From Campylobacterales bacterium (lineage in GTDB: Bacteria; Campylobacterota; Campylobacteria; Campylobacterales; QNZT01), in assembly GCA_027066435.1 (NCBI GenBank), contig JAMONX010000058.1, positions 1 through 42,716 on the forward strand: DNA of 42,716 bases, in the 5' to 3' direction. The notes under the pieces were generated by a model. The model worked only from the letters and a program-made list of their open reading frames with translations, was not told the origin of the DNA and made no database searches. Shown in pieces: positions 32,004-40,119 of this stretch. Both the position numbers and the translations under genes were made by a program. The first letter of the stretch is position 1; every line of letters begins with the position of its first letter.

Positions 32004-32510
32004 CTATGCTGGGTCTTCAACTCTGACAGAGATAGGTTGTTGTGTAAAACCACTCACATCATAATCACCAGGTATTGATGAGTTTGCAAACATTGTAACT
32101 GTTAGCTGATAGATACCAGAGTTACTCAATGTATCTTCTTGCAATTTACCGGCAGGAACATCCACTGTATGTTTCCATTTAAATTTTGTTGCTGCACCTG
32201 AACCTGAAACTGTAACATTGCTTTTGGGTTCATTTGTTACTGCAAGAACAACATCAGCCCCAGGCCCGATAGACTCTGCATAAGCTTTGATAGTCCAGTT
32301 TTGAGCCATTGCACTCATCCATAGAGGTAACAAAAACCCTTGACCTTCCCACTCAATTTCCAATTTAAATGGTTCACTTGGATCCAAAACATTGTTTGAT
32401 TCATTTGGAAAAGCTACTGGAGCAACCGCTGGATCAATAACCTTAACACTCGTACACTTAAATTGTAACTTACCCGCACCTAAATCTGGATCGAAATATG
32501 TATTTGCCAT
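32004..32510 (-). CDS. beta-rich protein of unknown function
   Basis: A 168-residue acidic, soluble protein without a signal peptide. Alternating beta-type segments (FKLEIEWEGQGFLLPLWMSA, NWTIKAYAESIG, KFKWKHTVDVPAG, GIYQLTVTMFANS, GYDVSG-like region, PISVRVEDPA) suggest one Ig-like or jelly-roll sandwich. There is a single cysteine. The ATG at 32510 has AAGGAG just upstream; the longer frame from 32552 has none. It follows the response-regulator gene on the same strand after a 229-base gap with inverted repeats, and ends at a strong hairpin. I do not recognise the family; a product controlled by the adjacent two-component system is a reasonable guess. Confidence 0.7.
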   Translation of the reverse strand: MANTYFDPDLGAGKLQFKCTSVKVIDPAVAPVAFPNESNNVLDPSEPFKLEIEWEGQGFLLPLWMSAMAQNWTIKAYAESIGPGADVVLAVTNEPKSNVTVSGSGAATKFKWKHTVDVPAGKLQEDTLSNSGIYQLTVTMFANSSIPGDYDVSGFTQQPISVRVEDPA

Positions 32511-32540
32511 AATATACTCCTTAATATTTATTGTATATCG

Positions 32541-32608
32541 TGTTATAGCCAAATCAGCTTCATCTGTTTATAACATCACAAGGTGTAAAAAGCATCTTTA
32601 TTTACACC
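32541..32608. promoter_or_regulatory. two inverted repeats in the leader of the beta-rich protein gene
   Basis: TGTTATA (32541-32547) pairs with TATAACA (32569-32575), and GGTGTAAA (32582-32589) pairs with TTTACACC (32601-32608). Both lie in the 229-base gap between the response regulator and the beta-rich gene. A TATACT-like -10 on the minus strand near 32660 would place both structures in the transcript leader; either could instead be an operator. Confidence 0.35.
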
Positions 32609-32739
32609 ACCTCATCTATCCCCTCAATTAAAGATTTTAACCTTTAACTGATGTAAGTATAATATATAGAAGTCCTGCAAATGTTCGATTTTGCTTAATT
32701 TTGAGATTTATTTGAAATTTTAATAAAAAAATTATTTTT

Positions 32740-33420
32740 TTATATAATACTGTAGCCTACTCCATTTACATTTTTGATGATATCAGTACCAAGTATATGT
32801 CTAATTCTATGGATTAGTGACCTCAATGTACTAGCTTCTATCATTTTTCCCCAAATATGGTAACATATCTGCTCATTTGAGACACTTGTATTTTTATTTT
32901 TTGCCAATATCTCTATAAGCTTTAGTGGTTTTTTTCCCAAGGGCATCTCAATACCTTGTTTAAACAGACGATTTAACTTAGTGTTATAAATATATTCATC
33001 TTTGAGCTCTATGATATCTTGTTCTGAATTTTGATGTTGAATTTCATTTGAACTAAAGGCAAGTTTAATAGTAGCTAAAACCATTTTATCCTTATATGGT
33101 TTCATAAGATAACTGTGTGCTTGAGAAAGAAGAGCATAATCAATCATCTCATCCTCAGCATAAGCTGTTATAAATATAATCCTACACTTTTTGTCATATT
33201 GCCGTATCTGTACAGCAGCTTCGCATCCGCTTATATTATCTCCTAGCATTATATCCATCAAAACCATATCTGGCTTATATTGTTTTGCTTTAGTTATTGC
33301 ATCTGCTCCCTTATCAACAATACCAACTACTTCATATTCCTCCTGCTCTAATAGTACTTTTAAATACTCAGCAGAAAGCATTTCATCTTCAACTATTAAA
33401 ATAGTTTTACTTTTATCCAT
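32740..33420 (-). CDS. OmpR-type response regulator
   Basis: A 226-residue two-domain regulator. The receiver domain (residues 1-120) keeps the acidic pair near Glu11/Asp12, the phosphoacceptor Asp56 (VLMDIML), Thr85 (FITAY) and Lys107 (LMKPY). A short linker leads to a winged-helix effector (about 150-226; PLGKKPLKLIEILAKNKNT, then RSLIHRIRHILGTDIIKNV and GVGYSII). It should bind DNA when phosphorylated. It lies 63 bases after the histidine-kinase gene on the same strand and is the obvious partner. Confidence 0.92.
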   Translation of the reverse strand: MDKSKTILIVEDEMLSAEYLKVLLEQEEYEVVGIVDKGADAITKAKQYKPDMVLMDIMLGDNISGCEAAVQIRQYDKKCRIIFITAYAEDEMIDYALLSQAHSYLMKPYKDKMVLATIKLAFSSNEIQHQNSEQDIIELKDEYIYNTKLNRLFKQGIEMPLGKKPLKLIEILAKNKNTSVSNEQICYHIWGKMIEASTLRSLIHRIRHILGTDIIKNVNGVGYSII

Positions 33421-33483
33421 TTCTTATAGCCTTTATTAAAATAATTTTATATTATAGTAATAATTTTATTAATTTAAATAGTT

Positions 33484-34611
33484 TTAGTATGGTATTTTTA
33501 ATTGAAAGTTAAATCCACTATCAGTAAGTAATGAAAGTTCTGCATCCATCTGTCCTACCATCATACTTATTATCTTAAATCCTAGTGTGTTGTCTGTATC
33601 TATATTTATCTCTTTTTTGCCATTGTCTTTATATTTATAAATCAAAGCATTACTATCTTTATGAAGTGATATCTCTACCTTTGCATCTTGATTTGTAAAG
33701 GCATGTTTGATTGAATTTATAAGTAACTCATTTGTGATAATTCCAAGTTTTAAGATATCTTCTGTAGATAGAGAGATATGATTGCCCTCTACAGATATAT
33801 CTATATCTTTATCATTTAAATTTGTAATATTATCAACAAGCTTTTGAATATAAGTTGAAAATACTATATTTTCAAAATCTTGATGACTATAAAGTGTCTG
33901 ATGAACCATTGCAATAGATTGTATGCGAAGTCTGCTTTTTTCCAATATCTCATCTAGTTTTGAATCTTTATATGTTGACTTTTGTAGTCCTAGCATAGAT
34001 GAAACCATTTGTAGGTTGTTATTTACACGGTGGTGTATTTCATTTAGCAAAATCTCTTTTTGGTAGTTTGCATGTTCTAGTGCTTTATAGGATCCCTCAA
34101 TAACGATATGATAAAGCACTCCAAAAAATATAATAACCAAAGATGCAATAACAATTGACAATATATTTCCTTCATACAACACTTCCCTAAGTCCATCGTG
34201 TTGTACATAACCATACATATAAATTAAACCTACTATAAACTCATGAATAGCAGTAAAAGTCAATGCTCTCTTTAAAGAGAATAGAAAAAAATAGTTCAAT
34301 GGAACAATAACATGAAACAAAGCGAGTTTATACTTAACTTCAATCAATAATATATAAGAGAGTAAGGTAGCAAAAAGCACTAGTGAGTAGACACTAAATA
34401 AAAACTTCCTACTATATAAATAGTAAGCAAAACTCATAAATGTGAGCAAGGCAATAAAAGATTCATAGTAGACTAATTGAGTATTTCCAATTTGATAATT
34501 TGTAATTATTGCGATGATTAAAACTAATAAAAAACCTACAAACGCACCAATTAAAAAATTCTCTTTTTTATCATGGTTTTTGATGATAGATTTAAAATAT
34601 CTGTTTTCCAT
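33484..34611 (-). CDS. membrane histidine kinase with HisKA_2-type core
   Basis: A 375-residue sensor kinase. Residues 20-172 form about six hydrophobic helices with little periplasmic sequence, so it may sense a membrane or intramembrane signal. The transmitter begins LLNEIHHRVNNNLQMVSSML with the likely phosphorylated His194, the HisKA_2 pattern, followed by an HATPase_c domain with N-box NELLINSIKHAF and GLGF-like NTLGFKIISM. The G1 box is weak (YKDNGKK). It starts 8 bases after the hydrolase gene and is followed by its response regulator. Confidence 0.9.
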   Translation of the reverse strand: MENRYFKSIIKNHDKKENFLIGAFVGFLLVLIIAIITNYQIGNTQLVYYESFIALLTFMSFAYYLYSRKFLFSVYSLVLFATLLSYILLIEVKYKLALFHVIVPLNYFFLFSLKRALTFTAIHEFIVGLIYMYGYVQHDGLREVLYEGNILSIVIASLVIIFFGVLYHIVIEGSYKALEHANYQKEILLNEIHHRVNNNLQMVSSMLGLQKSTYKDSKLDEILEKSRLRIQSIAMVHQTLYSHQDFENIVFSTYIQKLVDNITNLNDKDIDISVEGNHISLSTEDILKLGIITNELLINSIKHAFTNQDAKVEISLHKDSNALIYKYKDNGKKEINIDTDNTLGFKIISMMVGQMDAELSLLTDSGFNFQLKIPY

Positions 34612-34619
34612 CGCTTAGA

Positions 34620-35654
34620 TTATACTTTGGAAGTATTTAATATAAATTTTCGTCTTATGGGAGTTATTTTTCTTGTATCATCAAAATAATTATCTGAATT
34701 CATCATAGTCAGATACATATCTTGAGTAAATAAATCATCTCCAATATACCAAGAATGGCTAACACTACCTATAACCTCATTGTCATCATTCATTCTTTGT
34801 TTCTGTTTTTTTGGAGTATAACTCTTGTCAAAATAATCACTACAATCAATATTTACAATATTTGGTGAACTATCAAGATCTAATCCATCTTTACCAGCTC
34901 TTCTTGAATCTTTATAAGGATATATCAAATCAGAGAACCATTCTATAACTTCAGAAAATGTTAATGCCCAATCATAACTACTATAATAATTTGTTACCCG
35001 ATTACAGTATCTATAAAATGCAAATGGCTCTTTACTAGATGCAGGGATGTCTGCACCTATAAATATAATTTGATCGACATTCCAAAATTCATTTGCATCT
35101 TTAAAAGCTTCTTTTACAATATATGCACCAGTTGAATGAGCCAATAAGTGGATTTTTATATTATAATCTGCATATATTTTATTGAAAGTAGTTAACTCTT
35201 TTAATCCATTGATTATAAATAAAGCACTCTCCGCTGCATCTTCTTGATCCTCCTTATAGTTAAAAGGATCACCTTTACTAGGCCAATCAAAACTAACAAC
35301 AATACCTTTAAATTTATCTTTTAATGATTTTTTTAACTGTCTATGTTTTTTAATTAACTTTTTTTGGTCAGTATTATACCCATGAATATGGAGAAGAATA
35401 TTGCCATGTTTTACTCCATTTTCATCTTCAAAAGTTTCCATATCGGCTATAACTCTTTTAAACCAAGAAATTGAGTCTTCTTGCTTAAAATCAACAGCAA
35501 TATCCCACCCTTTTGGCACAGTTAAAAAATGGATTGATTCACTTGGTTCATCACCAAATTTTCTATCTTCTTTTTCACCAAGTGAATTACTCATTAAATT
35601 TACTATTGATTTGTTAGAAATAATATTTCTAACACACATAATATAATCATTCAT
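34620..35654 (-). CDS. alpha/beta serine hydrolase (DUF900-like)
   Basis: A 344-residue cytoplasmic alpha/beta hydrolase. LLHIHGYNTD gives the oxyanion-hole HGxN, VVSFDWPSKGDPFNY is typical of DUF900-like hydrolases, and LLAHSTGAYI contains the nucleophile Ser174. A later Asp (NYYSSYDWAL) and His (SVSHSWYIGDDLF) can complete the triad. No signal peptide is seen, so the substrate is intracellular or delivered by contact. The ATG at 35654 is chosen because AAAGGA lies 5 bases upstream. It heads the minus-strand unit of hydrolase, kinase and regulator. The substrate is unknown; effector or signalling roles are possible. Confidence 0.8.
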   Translation of the reverse strand: MNDYIMCVRNIISNKSIVNLMSNSLGEKEDRKFGDEPSESIHFLTVPKGWDIAVDFKQEDSISWFKRVIADMETFEDENGVKHGNILLHIHGYNTDQKKLIKKHRQLKKSLKDKFKGIVVSFDWPSKGDPFNYKEDQEDAAESALFIINGLKELTTFNKIYADYNIKIHLLAHSTGAYIVKEAFKDANEFWNVDQIIFIGADIPASSKEPFAFYRYCNRVTNYYSSYDWALTFSEVIEWFSDLIYPYKDSRRAGKDGLDLDSSPNIVNIDCSDYFDKSYTPKKQKQRMNDDNEVIGSVSHSWYIGDDLFTQDMYLTMMNSDNYFDDTRKITPIRRKFILNTSKV

Positions 35655-35798
35655 GACCATCCTTTACAATAATAAATATATTAAAACTAGTAAATATATT
35701 TAATTTTTCTAATTATATCTATAAATAGTTTTATTATTGTTGCATTTAATATTAAATAGTTAATTTAATTTTAAAACTACATTAATTCAAGTTTTATC

Positions 35799-35827
35799 TT
35801 GACATAAACACAAATACCCACTACAAT
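35799..35827 (+). promoter_or_regulatory. consensus sigma-70 promoter of the second MoxR/vWA operon
   Basis: TTGACA (35799-35804), exactly 17 bases, TACAAT (35822-35827). This is the best -35/-10 pair seen in the window. Transcription should begin at about 35833-35835, at the ATG itself, so the mRNA should have no leader. The 173-base region from the divergent hydrolase gene is otherwise very A/T-rich and holds no gene. Confidence 0.7.
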
Positions 35828-35833
35828 TTAAGA

Positions 35834-37195
35834 ATGATAAAAAACATAAACAAAGATTTTAAAAACTCAAAAAACAGATTAATCCTATTTTTAGGCAAAT
35901 TTCACTCTTTGACAAGAGAGGAGTTAGAGATATTTTTAGATAAATTTGAAATAACTTATACAGATACTTTAGATGCAAATGTACAAATGTTTATAGAAGC
36001 AACCATAATGTCTCCTCTTGAAGAGGAGATAGCTTATGAAGCTTTTAAAAGAGGGATACCCTCTTATTCAACCGACCAATTTGAAAAGCTTTATGCACAA
36101 AATCTAAACCATAACTCTATTTTGATGAGTTTAAAACTGTCAAATAACCAAGATAGACTATCTCGCCTTCTTCATAATGTACATCTAAATGATACACTTT
36201 TTTTAAAACTATTTAACATGTATGATTGGGGAGAGGAAGAACTTTTTGGAAGTAGCGAAAATATGGAGATTTCTACCCTCTTTGCTAAGAGATTTTATAA
36301 AAAAGAGAGATTTGACCCAGCCTCTTTTCACTCTCCTGTATCCATCTTTGAAATTGCTATTATCAATGAAAATGCAGAGGTTTTAGAAGCGATGTTTAAC
36401 TTACCAACACTTACCGTAAAACAAAGCCGTAGAGGGGAAAGAAGACCAGAAAACATCAAAGAGGCATTGGCTACAAACCCTCATATAAACTCAAGTACAT
36501 TAAAAAAATTGTTAAGGATTAACGACTCTGGGGTTGATTATTTTCTAGCACAAAATACTCTTATAGATGAAAAAACTGCTATCACTTTGATAGATAGGAA
36601 CAATGCTGAGACAAAAATGTCTCTTTCATTAAATGAAAATTTGACAGATTATGTTTTTGAAGAGCTTTTAAAAGATACTAAACTTTATGAAAATCTACTT
36701 TTTGCTCAAAAAATAAATATGGAGCGTTTTAGCAAAATAGATACCTTGCATCCTAATATAGGAGCAAATAAAAACTTAAGCAATGAAGTTATAGAGGTAC
36801 TAATAGAGAAAAAAGATATAAAAATTTTAAAAAATTTTAGTGCAAATGAATCGATAAATCAAGATTTTTTACAAAAGATATATAAATTACAAATTGAAGA
36901 ACTTTTTTCACTTTTAGCAACAAATAGACATCTCTCTCAAACAATCATAAAAGAGCTTTATAAAAAAAATGAAATAGAGATAGACAAAAGTATCGCAAAA
37001 AACCCAAATACGCCAACTGATATACTAGATGCACTATATAAAAGAGATATTTTTGAAATTAACAAATCTTTAGCATTAAATGAATCTCTTTCAATCTTAC
37101 ACTTGCAACAGTTACAACTTGACACTAGACTTTTGAACAATCTCAAAGAAAACAGAACTTTTACAGAAAATATATTAAACAATTTAGGTATATAA
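35834..37195 (+). CDS. BRCT-like plus leucine-rich-variant-like repeat protein
   Basis: A 453-residue soluble protein. Residues 14-88 look like a BRCT domain: a hydrophobic strand with Gly (LILFLGKF), a helix, then EEEIAYEAFKRGIPSYSTDQ, as in the K-x-x-x-A-x-x-x-G-I-P pattern of BRCT. Residues 211-453 contain about ten units of 20-26 residues of the form S/A-L/I-A-x-N-x-x-L-x-x-x-x-L-x-x-L, for example SIAKNPNTPTDILDALYKRD, which resemble LRV repeats. Both assignments are by eye. It starts the operon and is followed one base later by a MoxR-like ATPase, suggesting a substrate or adaptor role. No ribosome-binding site precedes the ATG; see the promoter entry. Confidence 0.7.
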   Translation: MIKNINKDFKNSKNRLILFLGKFHSLTREELEIFLDKFEITYTDTLDANVQMFIEATIMSPLEEEIAYEAFKRGIPSYSTDQFEKLYAQNLNHNSILMSLKLSNNQDRLSRLLHNVHLNDTLFLKLFNMYDWGEEELFGSSENMEISTLFAKRFYKKERFDPASFHSPVSIFEIAIINENAEVLEAMFNLPTLTVKQSRRGERRPENIKEALATNPHINSSTLKKLLRINDSGVDYFLAQNTLIDEKTAITLIDRNNAETKMSLSLNENLTDYVFEELLKDTKLYENLLFAQKINMERFSKIDTLHPNIGANKNLSNEVIEVLIEKKDIKILKNFSANESINQDFLQKIYKLQIEELFSLLATNRHLSQTIIKELYKKNEIEIDKSIAKNPNTPTDILDALYKRDIFEINKSLALNESLSILHLQQLQLDTRLLNNLKENRTFTENILNNLGI

Positions 37196-37196
37196 G

Positions 37197-38201
37197 ATGA
37201 AATTAACAGATATTTATAACACACTCGAACACTTTACAAAAGACAATATACCCCTATTTATCTGGGGTCCTCCAGGGATTGGAAAGTCCTCTGTTGTGAA
37301 GCAAATTGCAAATGACCATAAGTTACAATTTATAGATTTGCGGCTATCGCTACTTGACCCTACGGACTTAAAAGGAATTCCATTTTTTGACCAAAAAAAC
37401 AACCAAGCAGTATGGGCGGCTCCAAATTTTTTACCAAAAGATAAAAACTCTAGTGGAATTTTATTTTTAGATGAGATAAACACAGCTCCACCATCTGTTC
37501 AAGCCTCTGCATATCAGCTTATACTTGATAGAAAAGTTGGAGATTATCTGCTTCCTGATGGGTGGAGTATAGTTGCTGCGGGGAATCGTGAAAATGATCG
37601 TGGAGTTACATATAGGATGCCACCTCCTCTTGCTAACCGTTTTGTACATCTTGAAATGGAGGTTGATTTTGAGGATTGGAAGTTTTGGGCATATAAGAGT
37701 GGTGTAGATATATCTATTATCAGTTTTTTAAACTTTGACAAAGAGAAGCTTTTTGTATTTGATCCAAACAGCAATGAAAAAAGTTTTCCAACTCCTAGGT
37801 CTTGGGAATATGTAGATAAAATTTTAAAATCAAAACTAAGCCAAAAACTCCTACTTGAATCCATAAGCGGAACAGTAGGAAAAGATACAGCCATAGAGTT
37901 TATGAGTTTTAGAAAAGTTATGGATAGATTACCAGATATAAAAAAAATTGCAACAGGAGAGATAAAAAGGGTCAAAGATGATGACCACAAAATCCTTTTT
38001 GCACTCTCAAGTGGGCTAATAAATCATCTAAAGGAGTCTAATGAAAAAGAAAAAATCGAAAATGTTTTACTATTTTCTTTTGAACTCCCACCTGAGTTTT
38101 CTATCATGCTTATAAAAGATATGCAAAAAAATTCTATAAAAGTTGAAAATGCTCCCTCTTGGGATTTGTGGGTGCGAAAGTTTAGCTACCTACTCTCATG
38201 A
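37197..38201 (+). CDS. MoxR-like AAA+ ATPase (second system)
   Basis: A 334-residue AAA+ ATPase. Walker A GPPGIGKS is at residues 24-31, Walker B ILFLDEIN at about 88-95, sensor 1 is Asn130 in AAGNR, and the arginine finger lies in PLANRFVHLEM. It is clearly distinct from the Bat-operon MoxR in sequence. Such ATPases remodel or activate vWA partners; the next gene, overlapping by 4 bases, encodes one. The C-terminal 120 residues form the helical lid. Confidence 0.9.
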   Translation: MKLTDIYNTLEHFTKDNIPLFIWGPPGIGKSSVVKQIANDHKLQFIDLRLSLLDPTDLKGIPFFDQKNNQAVWAAPNFLPKDKNSSGILFLDEINTAPPSVQASAYQLILDRKVGDYLLPDGWSIVAAGNRENDRGVTYRMPPPLANRFVHLEMEVDFEDWKFWAYKSGVDISIISFLNFDKEKLFVFDPNSNEKSFPTPRSWEYVDKILKSKLSQKLLLESISGTVGKDTAIEFMSFRKVMDRLPDIKKIATGEIKRVKDDDHKILFALSSGLINHLKESNEKEKIENVLLFSFELPPEFSIMLIKDMQKNSIKVENAPSWDLWVRKFSYLLS

Positions 38202-39286
38202 ATAGTGAAAAAAAACTAGAAATTGCAAAAGCAAAGCTGATGTTAGAACATCCCTACTTTGGCTCCATAGCTTCATCTCTAAAAATCACTACAAATGAGA
38301 AAATAGAATCATTTCAAAGTGATGGAGAAAAATTTGAATACAACAACGAATATCTAGCAAACCTAAATGTCGATGAATTAGAGTTTGCCCTTGCCAACTC
38401 TGCTATGCACTTCGCACTTTCACACAAGGAGAGAACAAGTCAAAGAGAACAGTGGCTTTGGCAACTAGCTACAGACTACACCATAAACTCAATGCTTGTC
38501 AAAAACAATCTATTTCCACCTGAACGAATAAATCTTGACAAGAGATTTGATGGCTTGTATGCAGAGGAAGTTTATGCGATACTAGAGAGTGAAATCGATG
38601 AAAAAGATTATCAAGAAAGTGAGGAAAATAGAAAAGAGGGCAAAAAAGAGCAAGTAACCCCAAGCGAAAAAGAGAATAAAGATGAAGATTTTTTAAACCA
38701 AATCCATCAAAAAATGAAAAACCAAGGAGAACTCCCAAAAGAGCTAAAGAGAGTTTTCCCTGAACTTTTTACAGATGCGATAGATTGGAGAACTCAACTG
38801 TATAGATACTTAAATATACATGCAAAAGAAGATTATAAATTTTTCCCACCAAATAAAAAATATATCCATCAAGGAATCGCCCTCCCCTCGCTAAATAGCG
38901 AACTTTTAAAAATAGTTGTTGCCATAGATACCTCAGGTTCAATCGACACAAAACTTTTAGCCTCATTTTTCGCCCATTTTCAATCAATCTGTGATAGTTT
39001 TAACTCATACCAAATCGACTTAATCTCTTGCGATGCAAAGATACAAGAGCATAGAGTCTTTTATCCTGGAGACAGGATAGAGTATAAAACAGTTGGCGGT
39101 GGTGGAACTGATTTTCGTCCTGTTTTTGAGTATGTAGATAGATATATCTTTGATGCAAACATATTGATATACTTTACCGATGGGCTTGGTACTTTTCCAA
39201 AGACCACTCCATCTTATGATACACTTTGGGTGATGATGGCTAAAAATAATGTTCCATTTGGAGAGGTTTTAGAGATAACAAAATAG
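38198..39286 (+). CDS. DUF2201-like pseudo-metallopeptidase with vWA domain
   Basis: A 362-residue protein. The N-terminal half (about 1-130) resembles DUF2201/metallopeptidase-like proteins, normally with an HE-x-x-H-x-x-x-x-H site; here the aligned stretch is NSAMHFALSH (67-76), so the first His and the Glu are lost while His71, His76 and Asp94 (ATDYTIN) remain. A charged linker (135-165) leads to a vWA-like domain with MIDAS DTSGS at 244-248, GGGTDF at 301-306 and TDG at 327-329. The MoxR-like ATPase gene overlaps its start. The domain calls are by eye. Confidence 0.82.
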   Translation: MNSEKKLEIAKAKLMLEHPYFGSIASSLKITTNEKIESFQSDGEKFEYNNEYLANLNVDELEFALANSAMHFALSHKERTSQREQWLWQLATDYTINSMLVKNNLFPPERINLDKRFDGLYAEEVYAILESEIDEKDYQESEENRKEGKKEQVTPSEKENKDEDFLNQIHQKMKNQGELPKELKRVFPELFTDAIDWRTQLYRYLNIHAKEDYKFFPPNKKYIHQGIALPSLNSELLKIVVAIDTSGSIDTKLLASFFAHFQSICDSFNSYQIDLISCDAKIQEHRVFYPGDRIEYKTVGGGGTDFRPVFEYVDRYIFDANILIYFTDGLGTFPKTTPSYDTLWVMMAKNNVPFGEVLEITK

Positions 39287-39317
39287 GCTATTAACTCTAT
39301 CTTAAGTAATTTTTTAT

Positions 39318-39323
39318 TATACT
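39318..39323 (+). promoter_or_regulatory. probable -10 box of the carbonic anhydrase gene
   Basis: TATACT lies 42 bases before the ATG, after the stop of the vWA gene. A TATAAT at 39347-39352 is closer to consensus but would leave almost no leader and lose the AAAGGG site. Confidence 0.35.
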
Positions 39324-39364
39324 TTCAATATCTTAATATAAGAAATTATAATAAAGGGAAAATT

Positions 39365-40099
39365 ATGGGAAAAATCTTAACAATTTCTGTGCTTTTAGCA
39401 ACAACGCTATTAGCTTCTGGTGGTGCTAAAAGTTGGAGCTATGGAGGGTCTGAAGGACCTGAGTTTTGGGGAGATCTTGCAGACAATTATTCAATGTGTA
39501 AAGATGGAAAAAATCAATCTCCTGTTAACTTAACAGATTTTACAGATACGAAGATGGAGCCTTTGACCCTAAATTATAAAGCATTTGGAACTAATTTTAT
39601 CAACAATGGACATACTGTACAGGTAAATTTTACGAAAGGAAGTAACTTAACAGTAGACGGTAAGGAATTTGAGTTAAAACAATTTCATTTTCATACACCA
39701 AGTGAAAATCATATCGATGGTAAAAGTTACCCTATGGAAGCACATTTAGTCCATGCTAGCAAAGATGGTGCACTTGCAGTTGTATCTGTGATGATAAACG
39801 AGGGAAAAAGTAGTAATCCATTTTTCAATACACTAGTCTCAAAAATACCCAAAAAAGCAAAACAGAGCAATGATATAAAAGATGCAAAACTAAATGCTCA
39901 CGATATGCTTCCAGAAGATAAAGATTATTATCGTTTTAGTGGTTCACTGACAACTCCACCTTGCAGTGAAGGGGTTAGATGGCTTGTACTCAAAACACCT
40001 GTAGAAGCTTCAAAAGAAGAGTTAGAAGCATTTAGTACAGTTATGGGAGATAACAATCGCCCAATCCAACCAATACATGCTAGAGAAGTATTAGAATAA
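39365..40099 (+). CDS. alpha-type carbonic anhydrase, exported
   Basis: A 244-residue alpha-class carbonic anhydrase. A Sec signal (about residues 1-18, cut near ASG) is followed by WSYGGSEGPEFWGDL, zinc ligands His108 and His110 (QFHFHTPSEN) and His127 (EAHLVH), the proton-shuttle-position His83 (NNGHTVQV), and LTTPPCSEGVRW with the gate-keeping Thr. Cys45 and the Cys of TPPC form the usual disulfide. It interconverts CO2 and bicarbonate in the periplasm; in an autotroph it would help inorganic carbon supply. It is monocistronic, with AAAGGG before the ATG. Confidence 0.95.
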   Translation: MGKILTISVLLATTLLASGGAKSWSYGGSEGPEFWGDLADNYSMCKDGKNQSPVNLTDFTDTKMEPLTLNYKAFGTNFINNGHTVQVNFTKGSNLTVDGKEFELKQFHFHTPSENHIDGKSYPMEAHLVHASKDGALAVVSVMINEGKSSNPFFNTLVSKIPKKAKQSNDIKDAKLNAHDMLPEDKDYYRFSGSLTTPPCSEGVRWLVLKTPVEASKEELEAFSTVMGDNNRPIQPIHAREVLE

Positions 40100-40119
40100 T
40101 TTATTATTTATTTACCTAA

